The notes under the pieces were generated by a model. It worked only from the letters and a program-made list of their open reading frames with translations. It had not been told where the DNA came from and made no database searches. A DNA stretch of 47,113 bases from Poronia punctata. Taxonomy: Eukaryota; Ascomycota; Sordariomycetes; Xylariales; Xylariaceae. Both the position numbers and the translations under genes were made by a program. The DNA is taken from positions 1-47,113 of the forward strand of contig MU401709.1 in assembly GCA_022579005.1 (NCBI GenBank), read 5' to 3'. Below are positions 1 through 15,280 of this stretch, piece by piece (positions within the stretch are counted from its first letter, which is position 1; each line of letters starts with the position of its first letter).

Positions 1-3000
1 TAATTTATAGTTTAATATTTTATTATAAGCTATTAATAATTTTTTATTTTTTTATAAAAAATAAAAAAGCTATAGTTTTTTTTAGCATATATTATGCTAT
101 TACTTAGCTTATACTATGCTTATATGCTGCTTTATATTGTTTATATACTAAAAAGCAATACTAATACTAACTTTTTTTATATATAGCTATACTTATTGTT
201 TGCTTATATTAAATATATATTTTGCTACTAGTAACGCTTTTTTTTTTTATATATATTTTTTTTTAATACTTAAACCTAGGCCTTAGTATAAGCGTTAGCA
301 TTAGCGCTGCTTTAAGCTTTGCTTTTGCTTATATGTACATTTTTAGTAATAATAGCAGTAGCTACTAAAATTAATATTAGCTTATAACTATAAGTATAAT
401 ATAAGCTATATATATAATAAGTACTAGTTTAAATACTTATAATTATAAGCTTGCTTTTTTTATTAGCTTTTTTTTTAATAAAAAATTATATTAGCTTAGC
501 ATATAAATAGCATATAAATAGTATACTTTTATAAGTATGCTTAGCTTTAAGCTTAAGTAAGGTTAAAAATAATTTATTAGCATTAAGCATAGTAATAAAG
601 CTTTGCTATAAATTGTTAGTATATGCTAAGTATATTTTTAATAACTACTTATAATATGCTTACTTTATACTTATTAAATTTAAAAGTTATAAGTATAATA
701 ATAAAAGTAATTTATTATAAAGTTAGCATATGCTTATAGTTTTTTTTTTTTATTATTACTAATATTAGCAATTATATTTATAACTTTTTAAAACTAAAGG
801 TATAATATTTAACTTATAATATATGCTATAAATGTGCTAAAAGTATATATTAGCTTAGGCGCAAGCAAAAGCAAAAGCAAAAGCAAAAGCAAAAGTAAAA
901 GTAAAAGTAAAAGTAAAAGTAAAAGTAAAAGTAAAAGCAAAAGCAAAAATAAAAGTAAAAATAAAATAAAAAAGCTAATAAGTATAAAAGTTTTAAGTAA
1001 ACGTAAAAAAAGTATATTTTAAAAGTTTTTAAGTAATTTAAGCAAGTTAAAAAAAAATAAATAAAAACTATTAAGCTAGCATAAGCTAACTTTATATAAA
1101 GCAAAAAGTAAAAAATTAAAAAATAATAGTAATAGCAATAGCATTTAAAGCAAAATTAATAATAAACGTTTTAAAAAATTAATAAAAAAAGTGCTTTTTT
1201 AGCATTTGCTAAGCGTTTATAAACTTAATACTTAAAAAATACTAAACTAGCTTAAATAGTATAGTAAGTAAAAATAAAATAAAAAAAATAAAATAAAGCT
1301 AGTTAGCATATAAACAATATATAATTTACTTATATAATAAAACTAAGTTTTATATTTTTTAGCAAAAGCTAAGTTTTTTTAGCTATATATTATTAATATA
1401 TTAATAGCATATATTAAGCAGTTATAATATATATGTAAGTTATTTAAGTTTTATTGCGTACTTATTAATTAAAAACGTTTTACTTACGCTTTTAGTATAT
1501 TATTAGTATATATATTATATATTAATATTATATAGTAAGCATATTAAAGCTTTTAAATATAATAAGTATTATGCTATTTATAAGTTAAAACTTATTTTTT
1601 AAGTATACTAGCAAAGCATATATTAGCTATAAGCAAACTATATACTTTAAAAACTTACTTAGTACTAAAAAGCTATTTATAAATAATTATATTTGCTAAG
1701 TTTAAGTTTGCACTTATTAAATAGTTAGCATATATAAATTATATGCTTTATTATATATTATTTATATATACTAATATGTATATTTTAAATATATTAACAA
1801 AGCTTTATAAATTAATATATAGTAATATATATAAAAGGTAAGCTATATATATACTTTTAATTTGTTAGTATAAATTACTTTATATATAGTATTATTTTAA
1901 ATAATAATATTATAGCTTTAAATAGTTAGCATATATTAAGTATAAAAAAAAAAACTTTTTATATATAATTATATAGCTTAAAAAGCTTAACTATAAAGTT
2001 AAAAATATAATTTAGCAAAGTAATATAGTTAGCATATGCTAATAATATATTAATAATAAATATATACTAATATTATATGCTAAAATTTAAATAGCTAAAA
2101 TATAGTTAATATAACTTTAGTATATATATAATAAAAAGTAAGCTTTACTTTAGTAGCTACTTTAGTTAGCAATATAAGCTAAACTTATAATTAGTAAAAG
2201 CAAAACGTAAGTTAAAAAAAGGTTATATTTAAAACCTAGTTAAACTATATTTTATTATTATTAAAAATTAAGCTTATAAAAATTATATTAGTAACATATA
2301 CTATATATATATATATTATATAAAAAGTATATACTTACTATAATAATACTTATACTCTAACAAGTTTATAGCTTTTAATACTTATAAGTTAATATATTTG
2401 TTTTTATTAATAAGCATATTAAGCAAATGCTATATAAATGCTATATAAATGCTAAAAATATGTTATATATATATTATATAAATATTAAATATAGTATAAA
2501 AAATAAGAAAATAATAAAGTATATATAAAGTAAAAATAGCTTTTTTACTATATATAGTTAGCATATACTAAAAATTTTTTTTTTTATATATATAAATTTG
2601 CTATATTTATAATATATAGCTTTAGCATATACTATATATGCATACATATGTTATATATATATATGCTATATATATTAAAAGCATATTTTAATTAAATATA
2701 AAAAAATAAATTAAACTTATAGTTATATATTAGTTATTATAAAAAAAAAAAAGAAATTTAAAAAGTATATAAAAAAAAATTTTTTTATATAAGTAAATTT
2801 TACTACTTTAAGCGTATACTTTATATATACTAACTTTAATATTTTACTTTATATATATAAACTTAATACTTACTTATTATTTAGCTTAATATATATATAA
2901 ACATATATTTTAACTTTATATATTAATTAAAAATAAAATAATTATAAAGTAACTTATATTATTATAAGCTTTATATATTAATTATAAGTATTTATAATAA

Positions 3001-3203
3001 ATTAACATTTATACTTATATATATATAGTTTATATATATATAGCATATATAAACTTGCTATTTTTATAAAAACCCTTTTATATATTACTTAAAAAATATA
3101 TATACTTTTATATGTACTAGCTTTTAATATATAAGTTAGCACTTTTTTTATTTAAGCTTAAAAAAGGTAATTTAAACTTTTTTTAAACTTTACTTAATTC
3201 TTC
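1..3203. repeat. AT-rich, heavily mutated repeat block (RIP-like), no intact gene
   Basis: Almost pure A/T with scattered GC dinucleotides (AGC, GCT, GCA, TGC); stops occur in all frames and no codon structure is readable. Composition switches abruptly to ordinary DNA at about 3200-3240. This is what remains of repeats after C-to-T decay of both strands, as in the AT isochores of ascomycetes. The right edge carries a hairpin and a TACCCCCC stretch resembling the end of the retroelement block at 17692, so this may be another copy of the same family, but the inside is too decayed to show it. The left end runs off the window. Confidence 0.8.
865..966 (+). repeat. Hexanucleotide microsatellite (GCAAAA/GTAAAA)
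   Basis: Seventeen 6-base units in a row: five GCAAAA (865-894), seven GTAAAA (895-936), two GCAAAA (937-948), then ATAAAA, GTAAAA, ATAAAA. The variants differ by single transitions of the kind that produced the surrounding block. The repetitive Lys/Ser ORF across it is a by-product of the repeat and not a gene. Confidence 0.9.
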
Positions 3204-3222
3204 GCGCTAGTTAAACTAGCGC
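3204..3222. repeat. Small perfect hairpin at AT-block edge
   Basis: GCGCTAGTT (3204-3212), one A, then its exact reverse complement AACTAGCGC (3214-3222). It sits exactly where the AT-rich block gives way to ordinary sequence and is followed by TTACCCCCCA at 3251-3260. It could be part of the 3' end of a decayed element. Confidence 0.6.
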
Positions 3223-3746
3223 TGTTTTTAACCCTTGCCGAGCTTTTAGTTACCCCCCACGACCTATATGCTCGACTAAAATGCCCCGTAATAAGGTCGA
3301 TTTATAGTGATTGCTACCACTGTAGCTAGCTCGGTACCCACCGTACGCTCGGGGTCCAGGCATGTCTGATGCCCGTCATGACAGCTGACCTGGTTGTGTT
3401 TCGTACCTACGCCTACAGGTAGCTTCAGCTTCCGCCCTCCACAGTATACGAGTACCTACACCGAAGAAGCAATACCTAACGACATCAGGTAGGTAACCCC
3501 AAAAATGATGCCATGATCACTTATTATCGCCGCCACCGTTGTCTGAACTAATCTAAAAACAAGTCGTGTTCATAAGCTTCCGACTTTCTACCCCATTACA
3601 TTTACTACATAATAATACGTGATACGGTTATTTCATACCATGGAGAGTAGCCAAACTGGCCATTGGCGAGTCTCGCATTCTGGAACCTGAACTTCGCCTA
3701 GCTGAAAGAGCAGCAATACCAAGATAACTAACCCTCAGAAGACGAC
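3223..3746. other. Short ordinary-composition spacer and 5' region of the kinase gene
   Basis: About 520 bases of normal base composition between the AT-rich block and the start codon at 3747. It must hold the kinase promoter and 5' leader. I see no ORF worth reporting and no clear TATA element. The heterochromatin-like block is therefore unusually close to a conserved gene. Confidence 0.6.
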
Positions 3747-6083
3747 ATGGAGTTGATCCCGTATTCGCCTAGGGATGGCCAAGTTGTTCTGTACGTCTTT
3801 AATCATTTTATTGAAGAGCAGTTGCTCTCTGCGTCTGGGCTCGATACATGATTTAGCAACATGTGTTTGAATGTTCTTTCTCGCTGACGACATAAAACAA
3901 GTCGACATCGCGATGCGCTCGTCATTCGGGATCATGCCTCGCAACGACTGGAGATTCGAAGTGCTCCAGTCACCGAATGCCCGACATGCAAACGACCACT
4001 TCAATCGCCCAGCCCCGAACGCCAATATGACGTTACCCCTCAACGTGACTCTTGGGTAGATCCCCAGTACTTTCGCATGTTGCAGGCCGGTCATGACGAT
4101 CAAGGTGACCCGGCCAACGGCCACCAGCCCCGATCGAACTCGATGCGCCGATTGACTCGACCGACCTTGCCAAGCGGGATCTCGAACGGCACCCCTCCCC
4201 GCGGAAGTAGTGATGTGATGATTGAAAGCGTCCCAGATGTTGAATTCGTCTCCAGTGCGTCAGCGCCGCAAGAAGGTGCTCGTATCCGGCGAGACGCCTT
4301 CAGTCCCAATTACTTCAGAAGATTCTTTGTCGAGGAGAGGGAGCTGGGTCGCGGCGGGAAAGGCGTTGTGTTGCTAGTCCGTCACGAAATTGATGGATGT
4401 CCTCTCGGTCATTTCGCATGCAAAAGAGTCCCCGTGGGAGATGATCATGCTTGGTTAGAAAAGGTATTGGTCGAGGTGGAGCTCCTGGCCGCCCTGTCAC
4501 ATCCCAACCTCGTCTCCTACCGTCATGTCTGGCTTGAAGATATCCAGATCCATCGTTTCGGCCCGAGTGTTGCGTGCGCCTTTATTCTCCAGCAATATTG
4601 CAATAGCGGCGATCTCCTGCAATACATAGTCGGCGAACAGCCTGGGCAGACAACCAAAGAACAGCTCAAAGCCCAACTGCGGCGCCGTTCCAAGGGCCAA
4701 GCCCAGGCGGAACGCCCGTCTCTCGGGGCTCCTGGACGCCATCTGCCTCTCGAACAGATATACTCGCTGTTCAAAGACGTCACTTCGGGTCTTGCCTATC
4801 TTCATGGCGCAAATTACGTCCATCGAGATCTAAAACCAAGTAATTGTCTGTTGCATCAAGAGAATGGGAAAATGACGTGTTTAATCAGTGATTTTGGCGA
4901 AGTCCAGCCGACCAATGCTGTCCGTAAGTCGACGGGGACGACTGGCACTATTTCGTATTGCGCTCCCGAGGTCCTCAAAATGGATACCCGAGGGCAATTC
5001 GGAAACTTTACCGTCAAATCAGACGTTTTCTCTCTTGGCATGATCCTCTATTTTCTATGTTTCGGCCGTCTACCGTATAGGCACGCCAACGTCGTGCAGG
5101 AAGAACTGGAGGATATTGATCAGCTTCGTGCTGAAATCTCCAGCTGGAAAGGTTTCCAAGATGAGAAGAGGGAACGACCAGATCTGCCATCACGTTTATA
5201 CCAGTTGCTGAAAAAGATGCTGGCACTGGATCCCATAGAACGCCCAAGTGCAGCGGAAGTCTTGGCTATTCTCAACCACGAGACGGCATACGGAGGATTC
5301 CGCGGCGGGCCTCGAACCGTCAGTCCCAGCCCGCTCGACATACACAGCCATACCCATAGAATTCAAAACCTAGATTCACCCGTGCCTCCGGGAACACCAC
5401 GATCCGAGCCTGCGAACCAGTCGTCTTATGGTGATACCACGGGGCCGATACATAGTTTCCTATCACGCAATACAACTTCCTCCTCGCCATCCAAACAATC
5501 TCCGCAGCCATTAGCTGAGAACACGCTTCAGAAATATCAGGGCCCAAATAGTCCTAGACGGCGAACCAATACCATGGTTCTGACCCGAAGCCAAGAGAGG
5601 CATCCGTCACCCGATCGCTCCACCCCTTCGAGAAGTCCTAGCCGGCCACCCTCACCACCCGCCAGATTATTAACAGGGCCAGTGCCTAGTGGTGCGCTAC
5701 AGGTCCTTGGACATCAGGCTATTCATTCTGTACATGGTGCAGGCCAACATATCATTGGGCACTCTGCCTCTATATCACTCTTCTTTAAACTCTCCTTATT
5801 CTTGATCAAGATAGCGTCACTATCCAGGGTGTGTTGGCCTTTCATGGTCGGCTTAAGTATAGGCATACCTCTCATCGGCGCTGCTGGACTAGATTTGGCC
5901 ATCTCATCTGAAGGGAATAACAATGGCGTACAATCACGATATATAGCCCAGTCCCCATCTGCATGGCGCTGGGGTTGGAGAACGAGCTTGCTACTGTTCT
6001 CATTGCATTTTGCCGCCCTATGGGCTACGTCCCGCTGGGGCAACCTCTGTGTCGCAGTGAGAGATGAATGGGGCAATTGGTGA
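3747..6083 (+). CDS. IKS1: Serine/threonine protein kinase, Iks1 family, with C-terminal membrane segments
   Basis: Exons 3747-3790 and 3902-6083, intron 3791-3901 (GTACGT, branch GCTGAC, AAG), 741 residues. A raw ORF would start at Met 4077 and lose 73 residues. The spliced N-terminus begins MELIPYSPRDGQVVLRH and includes ECPTCKRPL, a CxxC motif typical of Iks1 proteins. The kinase domain runs from about residue 160 to 470: glycine loop GRGGKG (about 164-169), Lys in FACKRVP, catalytic loop VHRDLKPSN, DFG in ISDFGEVQ, and YCAPEV. A low-complexity Ser/Pro linker follows, then two hydrophobic segments near residues 640-690 and 710-725, suggesting membrane attachment. The family is named after yeast Iks1, a little-studied kinase; no substrate can be inferred here. 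The gene stands alone, convergent with katG downstream. Family assignment rests on the N-terminal motif, domain order and C-terminal membrane helices. Confidence 0.85.
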
Positions 6084-6131
6084 TGATGAAGAAGAAGAAG
6101 ACGATGATGATGATGATGATAATGATGACGA
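6082..6131 (+). repeat. GAA/GAT trinucleotide repeat in kinase 3' UTR
   Basis: A purine-rich run of GAA then GAT triplets starts right at the kinase stop codon. It lies in the presumed 3' UTR. A one- or two-base slip at the stop would add acidic residues, but as read the stop is clear. Confidence 0.7.
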
Positions 6132-7036
6132 GTAGAAATGAAACTCGATAGGTATTATCAGATCCATTCAGCTTGGTCTTGCTTGCCATCAATTGCCCGA
6201 TACTTGGGTAGTCTTCACATAGGTACTTACCTGTACTTGTGCTTTTGAAATAAGCCTGGCTCATTTTGTCGTAGGATTATCAATCTTCATCTCTTTCACC
6301 CGCGACATTGGTCCAAAAAAAAAAAGTTACCACGACACCGTCTTTCAGTTTCATCGCAAGACATCCTCAGTACTCAAGTCTTGGCTTACCTAAAGTATGG
6401 ATGCGCCACATACAAACAAGTACGCATAATCTGCCTGCCTGCCTAGGTATCAATACAAACCCATGCCAGCCGGCCGGCTTAGTAAGAATAAGTTCCAGCC
6501 CTACCTATATACACACTACCTACTTTACCTATTGGGAATTGCCTGTCTGTCTGCCGGCCGGCTGGCTGGATGTGGTCTATAAATAGGTAGAGTAGACAAG
6601 GGAACCGGCTGGCAAGTCTTAAGGATATACCTATTACCTACTAAACATTACATACCTTACTCTACTCTACTCTACTTACAATATGAGGTGTAGAAGGGTC
6701 CAAGGATCGGGATACATCAGTCATAAAATGAAATGAAAGGAAATGACAGTTCCTACCTATTCTCAACAGCATCAAAAAACACTCCATTCACGGTAGATGT
6801 ATTTGAAATGTGTTTTAACTTGAAGTAAAGTTTTTATTAATTTTGATCGATATACATGTAAATGTATGTATGTATGTATCTTTCTGTCTATATATGATTT
6901 ATCGCGCCACCCAAATTTGAAATCAAATCACACCCGTACCAGTACCCTTTTATGTAGGTAAGTATGTACACACATACACACACCACCCATCTAACTTGCC
7001 ACAAAAAAAACCATCTAATTTCCACCCTCGCCTTTT
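6132..7036. other. Convergent intergenic spacer between kinase and katG
   Basis: The 3' flanks of two convergent genes. It contains many CCTA/TAGG-type repeats, a TCTAC run near 6660-6675, a GTATGTAT run near 6865-6880 and a CACACA run near 6970-6985. A 14-base inverted repeat (6465-6478 with 6553-6566) is described separately. No gene seen. Confidence 0.6.
6465..6566. repeat. Inverted repeat with 14-base perfect arms
   Basis: GCCAGCCGGCCGGC at 6465-6478 is the exact reverse complement of GCCGGCCGGCTGGC at 6553-6566, with 74 bases between. The GC-rich arms in an otherwise AT-leaning spacer between two converging genes could form a stable hairpin in RNA from either strand. No function is shown. 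Confidence 0.6.
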
Positions 7037-9904
<2,868 letters not shown>

Positions 9905-11214
9905 GGTTTCCCCTCGACTGGTATAACTGTATAACTTCAAAAAAAAAAACCAGGTGATTTTACAAGACCGGGCAAATTATATGGTTCATCCGAGTTAACC
10001 TAGCGAAAAGGCCCTTCTCTGTGTGTTTATATGTGCACTGAGAATGGTGACGACAACGTCCAAGTCGCTGACTCGCTATTATGGATGAGGAGCCGGTAGG
10101 AGGGAGTGCCAAGTATAGACAAGCCACGATTGAGTCTCGTAAATAGAAGAGCTAAGGATGACGACCATCTTGCCGTGATATATGGTTTTCCCCCATCGTA
10201 TATATCTAGATTCTCTCGCGCCATCCACCGGAGCACTTGGAAATTAGGTGAGGCTCGCGAGCCGATCTTTCCCCACTACAGTCAACAAGATTCCATTGAA
10301 TGCAGACAAGCAGCCCGACAGGGGCGACCCTGCTCGTCCAGTCGTAAAAAAAGAAGAAGATAATGTTTAGGTACGACACGATCCACGTTCTGAGCTTAGG
10401 GCTTAGGTAGATGCCAGGTAGTTGGGGACGGTAGGGAAGTTAGGGACCGTTAGGGTGCATTGGGCCGGTTCGGACCTTCCGTCTATTCCCTTCCTTGTGC
10501 CAAGCAAAGGGGCCAGGTTGATCGTTGATCCTTAGAGTGCGAAGTGCCGTGACTGCAGCCAATCACATCACTCTCCTTCTCCCATCAACCGCCGCTAAAG
10601 GTAGTCTGCCTCGGACTCTGGGCATATTGAAGCAAGACGGGACCTGACATATCTTTTCTACCATCAACGGTAAACGCCAACACGAGCTGTGTACAAACCT
10701 AGCTATTAGGTAGTATTCCATAGACAGGAGGCGTTAGGTAGGTAGCATTTACGTGGAGTTTTGTTATGTAAGCTAACCCATGTGCTAACTTCGCCTTCTC
10801 TTCGCATATCTTGAACCTTGTTCAATATGCACGTTAGCTTTCATATAGATGAAATCCACCACCCTCCAACCATTCCGACTTTCCGAAAAAGTAATTAGTG
10901 ATTAACAAACCATTTCAGTGGAGTATTCTGTGACAGGCAGTGGCAGGTTTTGACAGCTTGTCCTTGCATTGTTTTTTTTTTGCACCAAAAGCATGGGTAC
11001 AGTTATACCGGGGAACCTTGTAAAGGATCTTGCATCTATTGGTATAAATTACCAAAATGAGGTATTCAGATACTGTTTATTAATCGTTGCTGGCGCTATG
11101 AGTGTGCTTATACATGTTAATAAGCCTTTGCGCTTAACACAACGAGAAGAAGAAGCAACCTTCCCTCTAATTTTATTTTCTGTTTTCGGAATCCTTGGCT
11201 CTAATTAGCTAATT
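9905..11214. other. katG 5' region and spacer up to the retroelement block
   Basis: Contains the katG promoter, with an A-run just upstream of the start codon. Two overlapping short ORFs near 10030-10360 have no recognisable features. At 10993-11208 a 71-codon ATG ORF with two hydrophobic stretches abuts the retroelement block; I do not recognise it, and it could be a chance ORF or the stub of a gene cut by the insertion. Confidence 0.5.
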
Positions 11215-14200
11215 AACTAAAAGGACCTAATTTTTGCAAATCTCTACACTCTAATTGGCCTACGTTAGCACATAGCAAAATTTGCTAATAACGGGATTAT
11301 AAACGCTACAGCGCCCGGCTGTTATTTTTAAGCTATAGTTTACTAGGCAAATAAAGCTTGCTACTTTATTTGTAGTAAACTTATAACGTAAAAAAGTAAG
11401 AATTAATAGCAATTTTTTACTTTTAAAAATAACGTTTAAAAAAAACGCTATACTTTAAAATACTGTTTTTTAAAACATAGTAGCAAAGCATTTTATAAAA
11501 GCCTAGCGCTTTATTAAAATATAAAAAAAAGTTTTTATAAAGCTAGTTAATGCTTTAAACAAATTTGTAACTTTATTTAATAAGCTTAACTAAGCAATAT
11601 AAAAGCAAATAGCCTAAGACTTTACTAAAAAGGTTGGCTGCTACTTAAATACAGTAGTGTTTATATATACTATAAAACTAATAGCACTGCTTAAGTGTTT
11701 ATAATTAACTTATTATAGCAAGGCTTTAATAAAAGCTTTTAAATTAACTAAATTTTATGCTGCTATAGCTTACTTTATTTTATTAGCTAGTAGTACAACA
11801 CTTTAAAAAGCAGCAAAGCCTATTAGATCCTTTATTTTTATAGCGTTTTTTAAAGCTTGCTTAAAGCTATTAAATATTAAAAATCTTAAGATTTTAGTTA
11901 AAGTTATTTTTAAAAAACTAATTTACTAAAAAAAGCTTTATATAACTTATATAGCTTTTATTAAAAAACTAAAAATTTAGCTTATAAAGATTGTTAACTT
12001 TTAATATACTTAAACTAAATAGGTAATTAAAATAACTAGCTTTATTGTTTATAATAAGCTTATAAGCAACAAGTAAAAGGCTATTATTATAAAAGCTTTA
12101 GCAGTAAAAAAGATTAAACTGCTAAAAAAGTAGGTTATATATGTTATTAGCAGCGTACTTATATTTTTTTTTAATATTATATAGCAATAACTAGTAAATA
12201 TAATTGCTAAACTAGTTAAAAAAAAAATAAAAATATAAATAAAGTATAACTTAGTAAACGTACACTTTTTGTATAAAGATATTAACATTGTTATTACTAT
12301 ATAAAACTAAATTATATTTTTTAAGTACTTAATAAAAAGCTTTTAGCTATTTTTAATTAGCTAGCTAGCTAAGCAAATTAATAAAAAGCCTTTTATTATT
12401 AAGCATAAAAAATAAGGCCTAGGTTATTAAGGGTTTTACTTAGCTTAGCACTATTTTAAAGCATACTACTATTATAACTATAGCAATAAACTAAATAGTT
12501 ATAAACTAAGCAAGTATAAAAAACTGCTATACTATATAAATTGCTTTAGCTTTTACTAAGCTAGCTACTTAAACTACTTTGCTAAGCTAAAAAAAGCAAG
12601 CTAATAAATAATAGCGCTATTAAAAAAATAGCTAGCTATAGTGCAAAAAGCTAGCAATAAACAATATAAAAATAAAAATAAGCTGCTTATAGCAGTAGCA
12701 AACTTAGCAAACCTAGTATTTTTTAACTTAAATAAAAGTGCTAGTGCTAGTATAAAATAGCTTAAAATAGCTTAAGTAAAAGAATAAAAAAAAGCAGCGT
12801 TAGCTAACGCCTAAGCGCTTGTAGCTACTTTTATAAGCTAGTATTAAGCTTTAAAAAAGAATAACGGCTAAAATAAGATAAATATAATAATAAAGATTTT
12901 AGCTAAAAGGCAAGACAATAATAAAGTACTGCAAAAGACTAGCTTAAAAAAAATAGACTTTTTAAACCTTTAAAGAAGCTAAAACAATAAGGACAGCAAA
13001 AGCAGTGCTAGCACTACTATAATAGCTATAAAAATAAAGGTAGTTGCAAACAAGGTTACTAAGTTATGCACTAATAATGCTAAAGCTATATTAAACTAGC
13101 AGCTTATATAAATGTGTAGTATAGCGTTTTTATAACCTATGCTTATGCCTAACTAGTTTAAACTAGCACCGGATGCTTAGTAGAAAAAAACAATATAGGC
13201 TAGCTAGGACACCAAAAGATTTGCGCGTTAAAGTTTACAACGTATAGAGGTTTTAGCTAGTGCATATAGCCTTTTTTTAAAGGTGTTAAAAGGAAAAGAT
13301 AAACGTTGTAATAGTATAAAAGCTGTAAGTTTTTATATTTACTTATATACAAACGTAAATATACTTAAGGTATACTATATATGCTTTTTTAAAATATTAA
13401 AACTTAAAAAAGACTAGACTTTAAATTATAACTTATATAAAGAAAAAGGTAACGTTAAAAGCAACGCTGCGTAAGCTAATAGCCTTTAAAGACTTACTAT
13501 AAATAAACGTTAACAAGTTTGCTTTACTTAATTATTATAAGGCATTGTAAACAGAGAAGGTGCTATAGTACCTATGCTTGCTAAAACCGCTATAAAATTG
13601 CCTTGTAGCTAAAAATGCTAATATAAAGCACGTAAATTAAAAGCCGGGGTTAGTTTTTAAAAAAGGTAGTAGTAAACTGGCCTTATAGTTTGCCCGGTTT
13701 AGTATATTATATATTAAATAGCTTAAGATTGCTATATATAAAGATAGCTACGTTATTAATTTACCTTTTTTTAACATACTATTTACTAACGTAAACTTTA
13801 ATTATAAGTATATATTAAGCTTTAACTACTACTTACTATAAGTAGTGCTTTTTAAAAAAAGGAAAAAACCTTTATTAAAGTAGCATAAGTAAAGAATTAA
13901 AAAATTAAAGCTTAAAAGGCTATTTAACCTAGTAGCAAACATAGTACTTTCTTTTTTAAACATTGCTAATACTAAAGACTTAAACAATATAAAAAGTATA
14001 GCAAAAGGGCTTATAAGCATTTTAATTAAAGTAATCTAAATAGTAAGCACCTAGTATAAAATTAAAAGAAAGTTAGCACTTTAATAAATAAATATATATA
14101 AGCTGGCTTATAATAACTTAAAATAAGCTAAAAAAGCCTAGTTAGCTAATAAAATAAAAAATAAAAGCATAATAGTAAAGTATAAGGCTTTTTTTATAAT

Positions 14201-14489
14201 AGTTTAATAAGCTAAAAAGAAGTACTAAAGTAAGCATATTAACAAGGTAAAAATAAATAAAAACCTATATATGCTTATTAAATAGCATAAGCTTAAAGCA
14301 AAGCTATAAATGCCTTTTTTAAAAAACCTAAATACAAAGGAGCTAATTAAGCAAGGCCTAAATAAAGCTTAGCACTTATATAAAAAAATACTTAAAAAAT
14401 ATAGCTTTAAAAACAATTTTATAAATAATATGCCTTTAAAGCTAAGACACTTACTATAGTTTATAAAGATTACTTTAAAAAAAATAAAC

Positions 14490-15280
14490 TGTTTTATATA
14501 CAAGGTTAAGTTTATTTTTTTAAAAAAAGACAATATTATAGCTAAGGTAGTAGCAGCCTACTAGGCATATATTAGTAAATATTGTTAAGTTTTAAAAAAA
14601 AAGATTTTTTATATAGGCTATTTTTTAAAAGCTTAAAAGGTAGCATAGGTAGTAATAATCTTTAAGCTAGGCAAGATAAATTTTATAACGTTTTAGTTAT
14701 TTAAGCTTATAGTATTACTTTTTTATATTAGTAAAAAGTATAAAAGGTTAGTAGCTAGGCAAATAGTATAAGTTAGCCTATAAGCTAAGCTAATTAGCCT
14801 TTAGCATATAAAAGCAATACTTATAAAGTTAGCTATAAATTTAATTGCTAGCTTTATATATAAAGTAGACCTAGCGTTAATAAAAGGAAAAAAGGTTATA
14901 TTAATTACTTTAAACATATAAAAGGCCTTTAATATATTATATAAGTAATAGCTACTATGTTATATAATACTATAAGGTTAGCTGCTTTAAGTAATAAAGC
15001 TAGCTAAAAACTTTTTTATAAAACAATGCTTATATACTAAGTTAAAAGAAAATATAATAAAAATATAAAATTAAAAGTGCAAGACTTTATAAGGCTTATT
15101 TTAGTTACTTATATTATATATGCTTTATATAGCTAAGCTACTAAATAGGAGCCTGTACTAGTAAAAGTATGCTAATAACATAAGCATTTTTATTATTGCT
15201 AACATTATAAACAAAAGCGCAAAAAAAGCCTAGCAAGAGGTTAAACGCATTTTAAACTATAAAAAAAATAATAAGATCTT
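14490..15280 (+). pseudogene. Reverse transcriptase domain remnant of the LINE
   Basis: In the frame of 14895 the translation, ignoring stops, gives fingers/palm blocks characteristic of LINE RTs: a KAWKVAWVVII-like block near 14630, RLVARQIV near 14745, VILITLNI*KAFNILYK at 14895-14945, and YANNISIFIIAN at 15168-15203. The catalytic Asp codon of the first palm motif now reads AAC (14913), and both Asp codons of YADD read AAT and AAC (15174, 15177). The domain is thus inactive both by stops and by loss of all three catalytic residues. Confidence 0.85.

Noticed and set aside
834..1104. ORFs encoding Lys/Ser repeats (plus) and Phe/Tyr repeats (minus)
   Set aside because: They are simply translations of the hexanucleotide microsatellite in an AT-rich, non-coding block.
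5723..6264. Minus-strand ORFs over the kinase 3' end
   Set aside because: They overlap the kinase C-terminal membrane segments and the GAA/GAT repeat and show no features of their own.
10969..11208. 79-codon ORF at the edge of the LINE
   Set aside because: The head is TTG, not ATG; from the first ATG (10993) it is 71 codons with no recognised motif.
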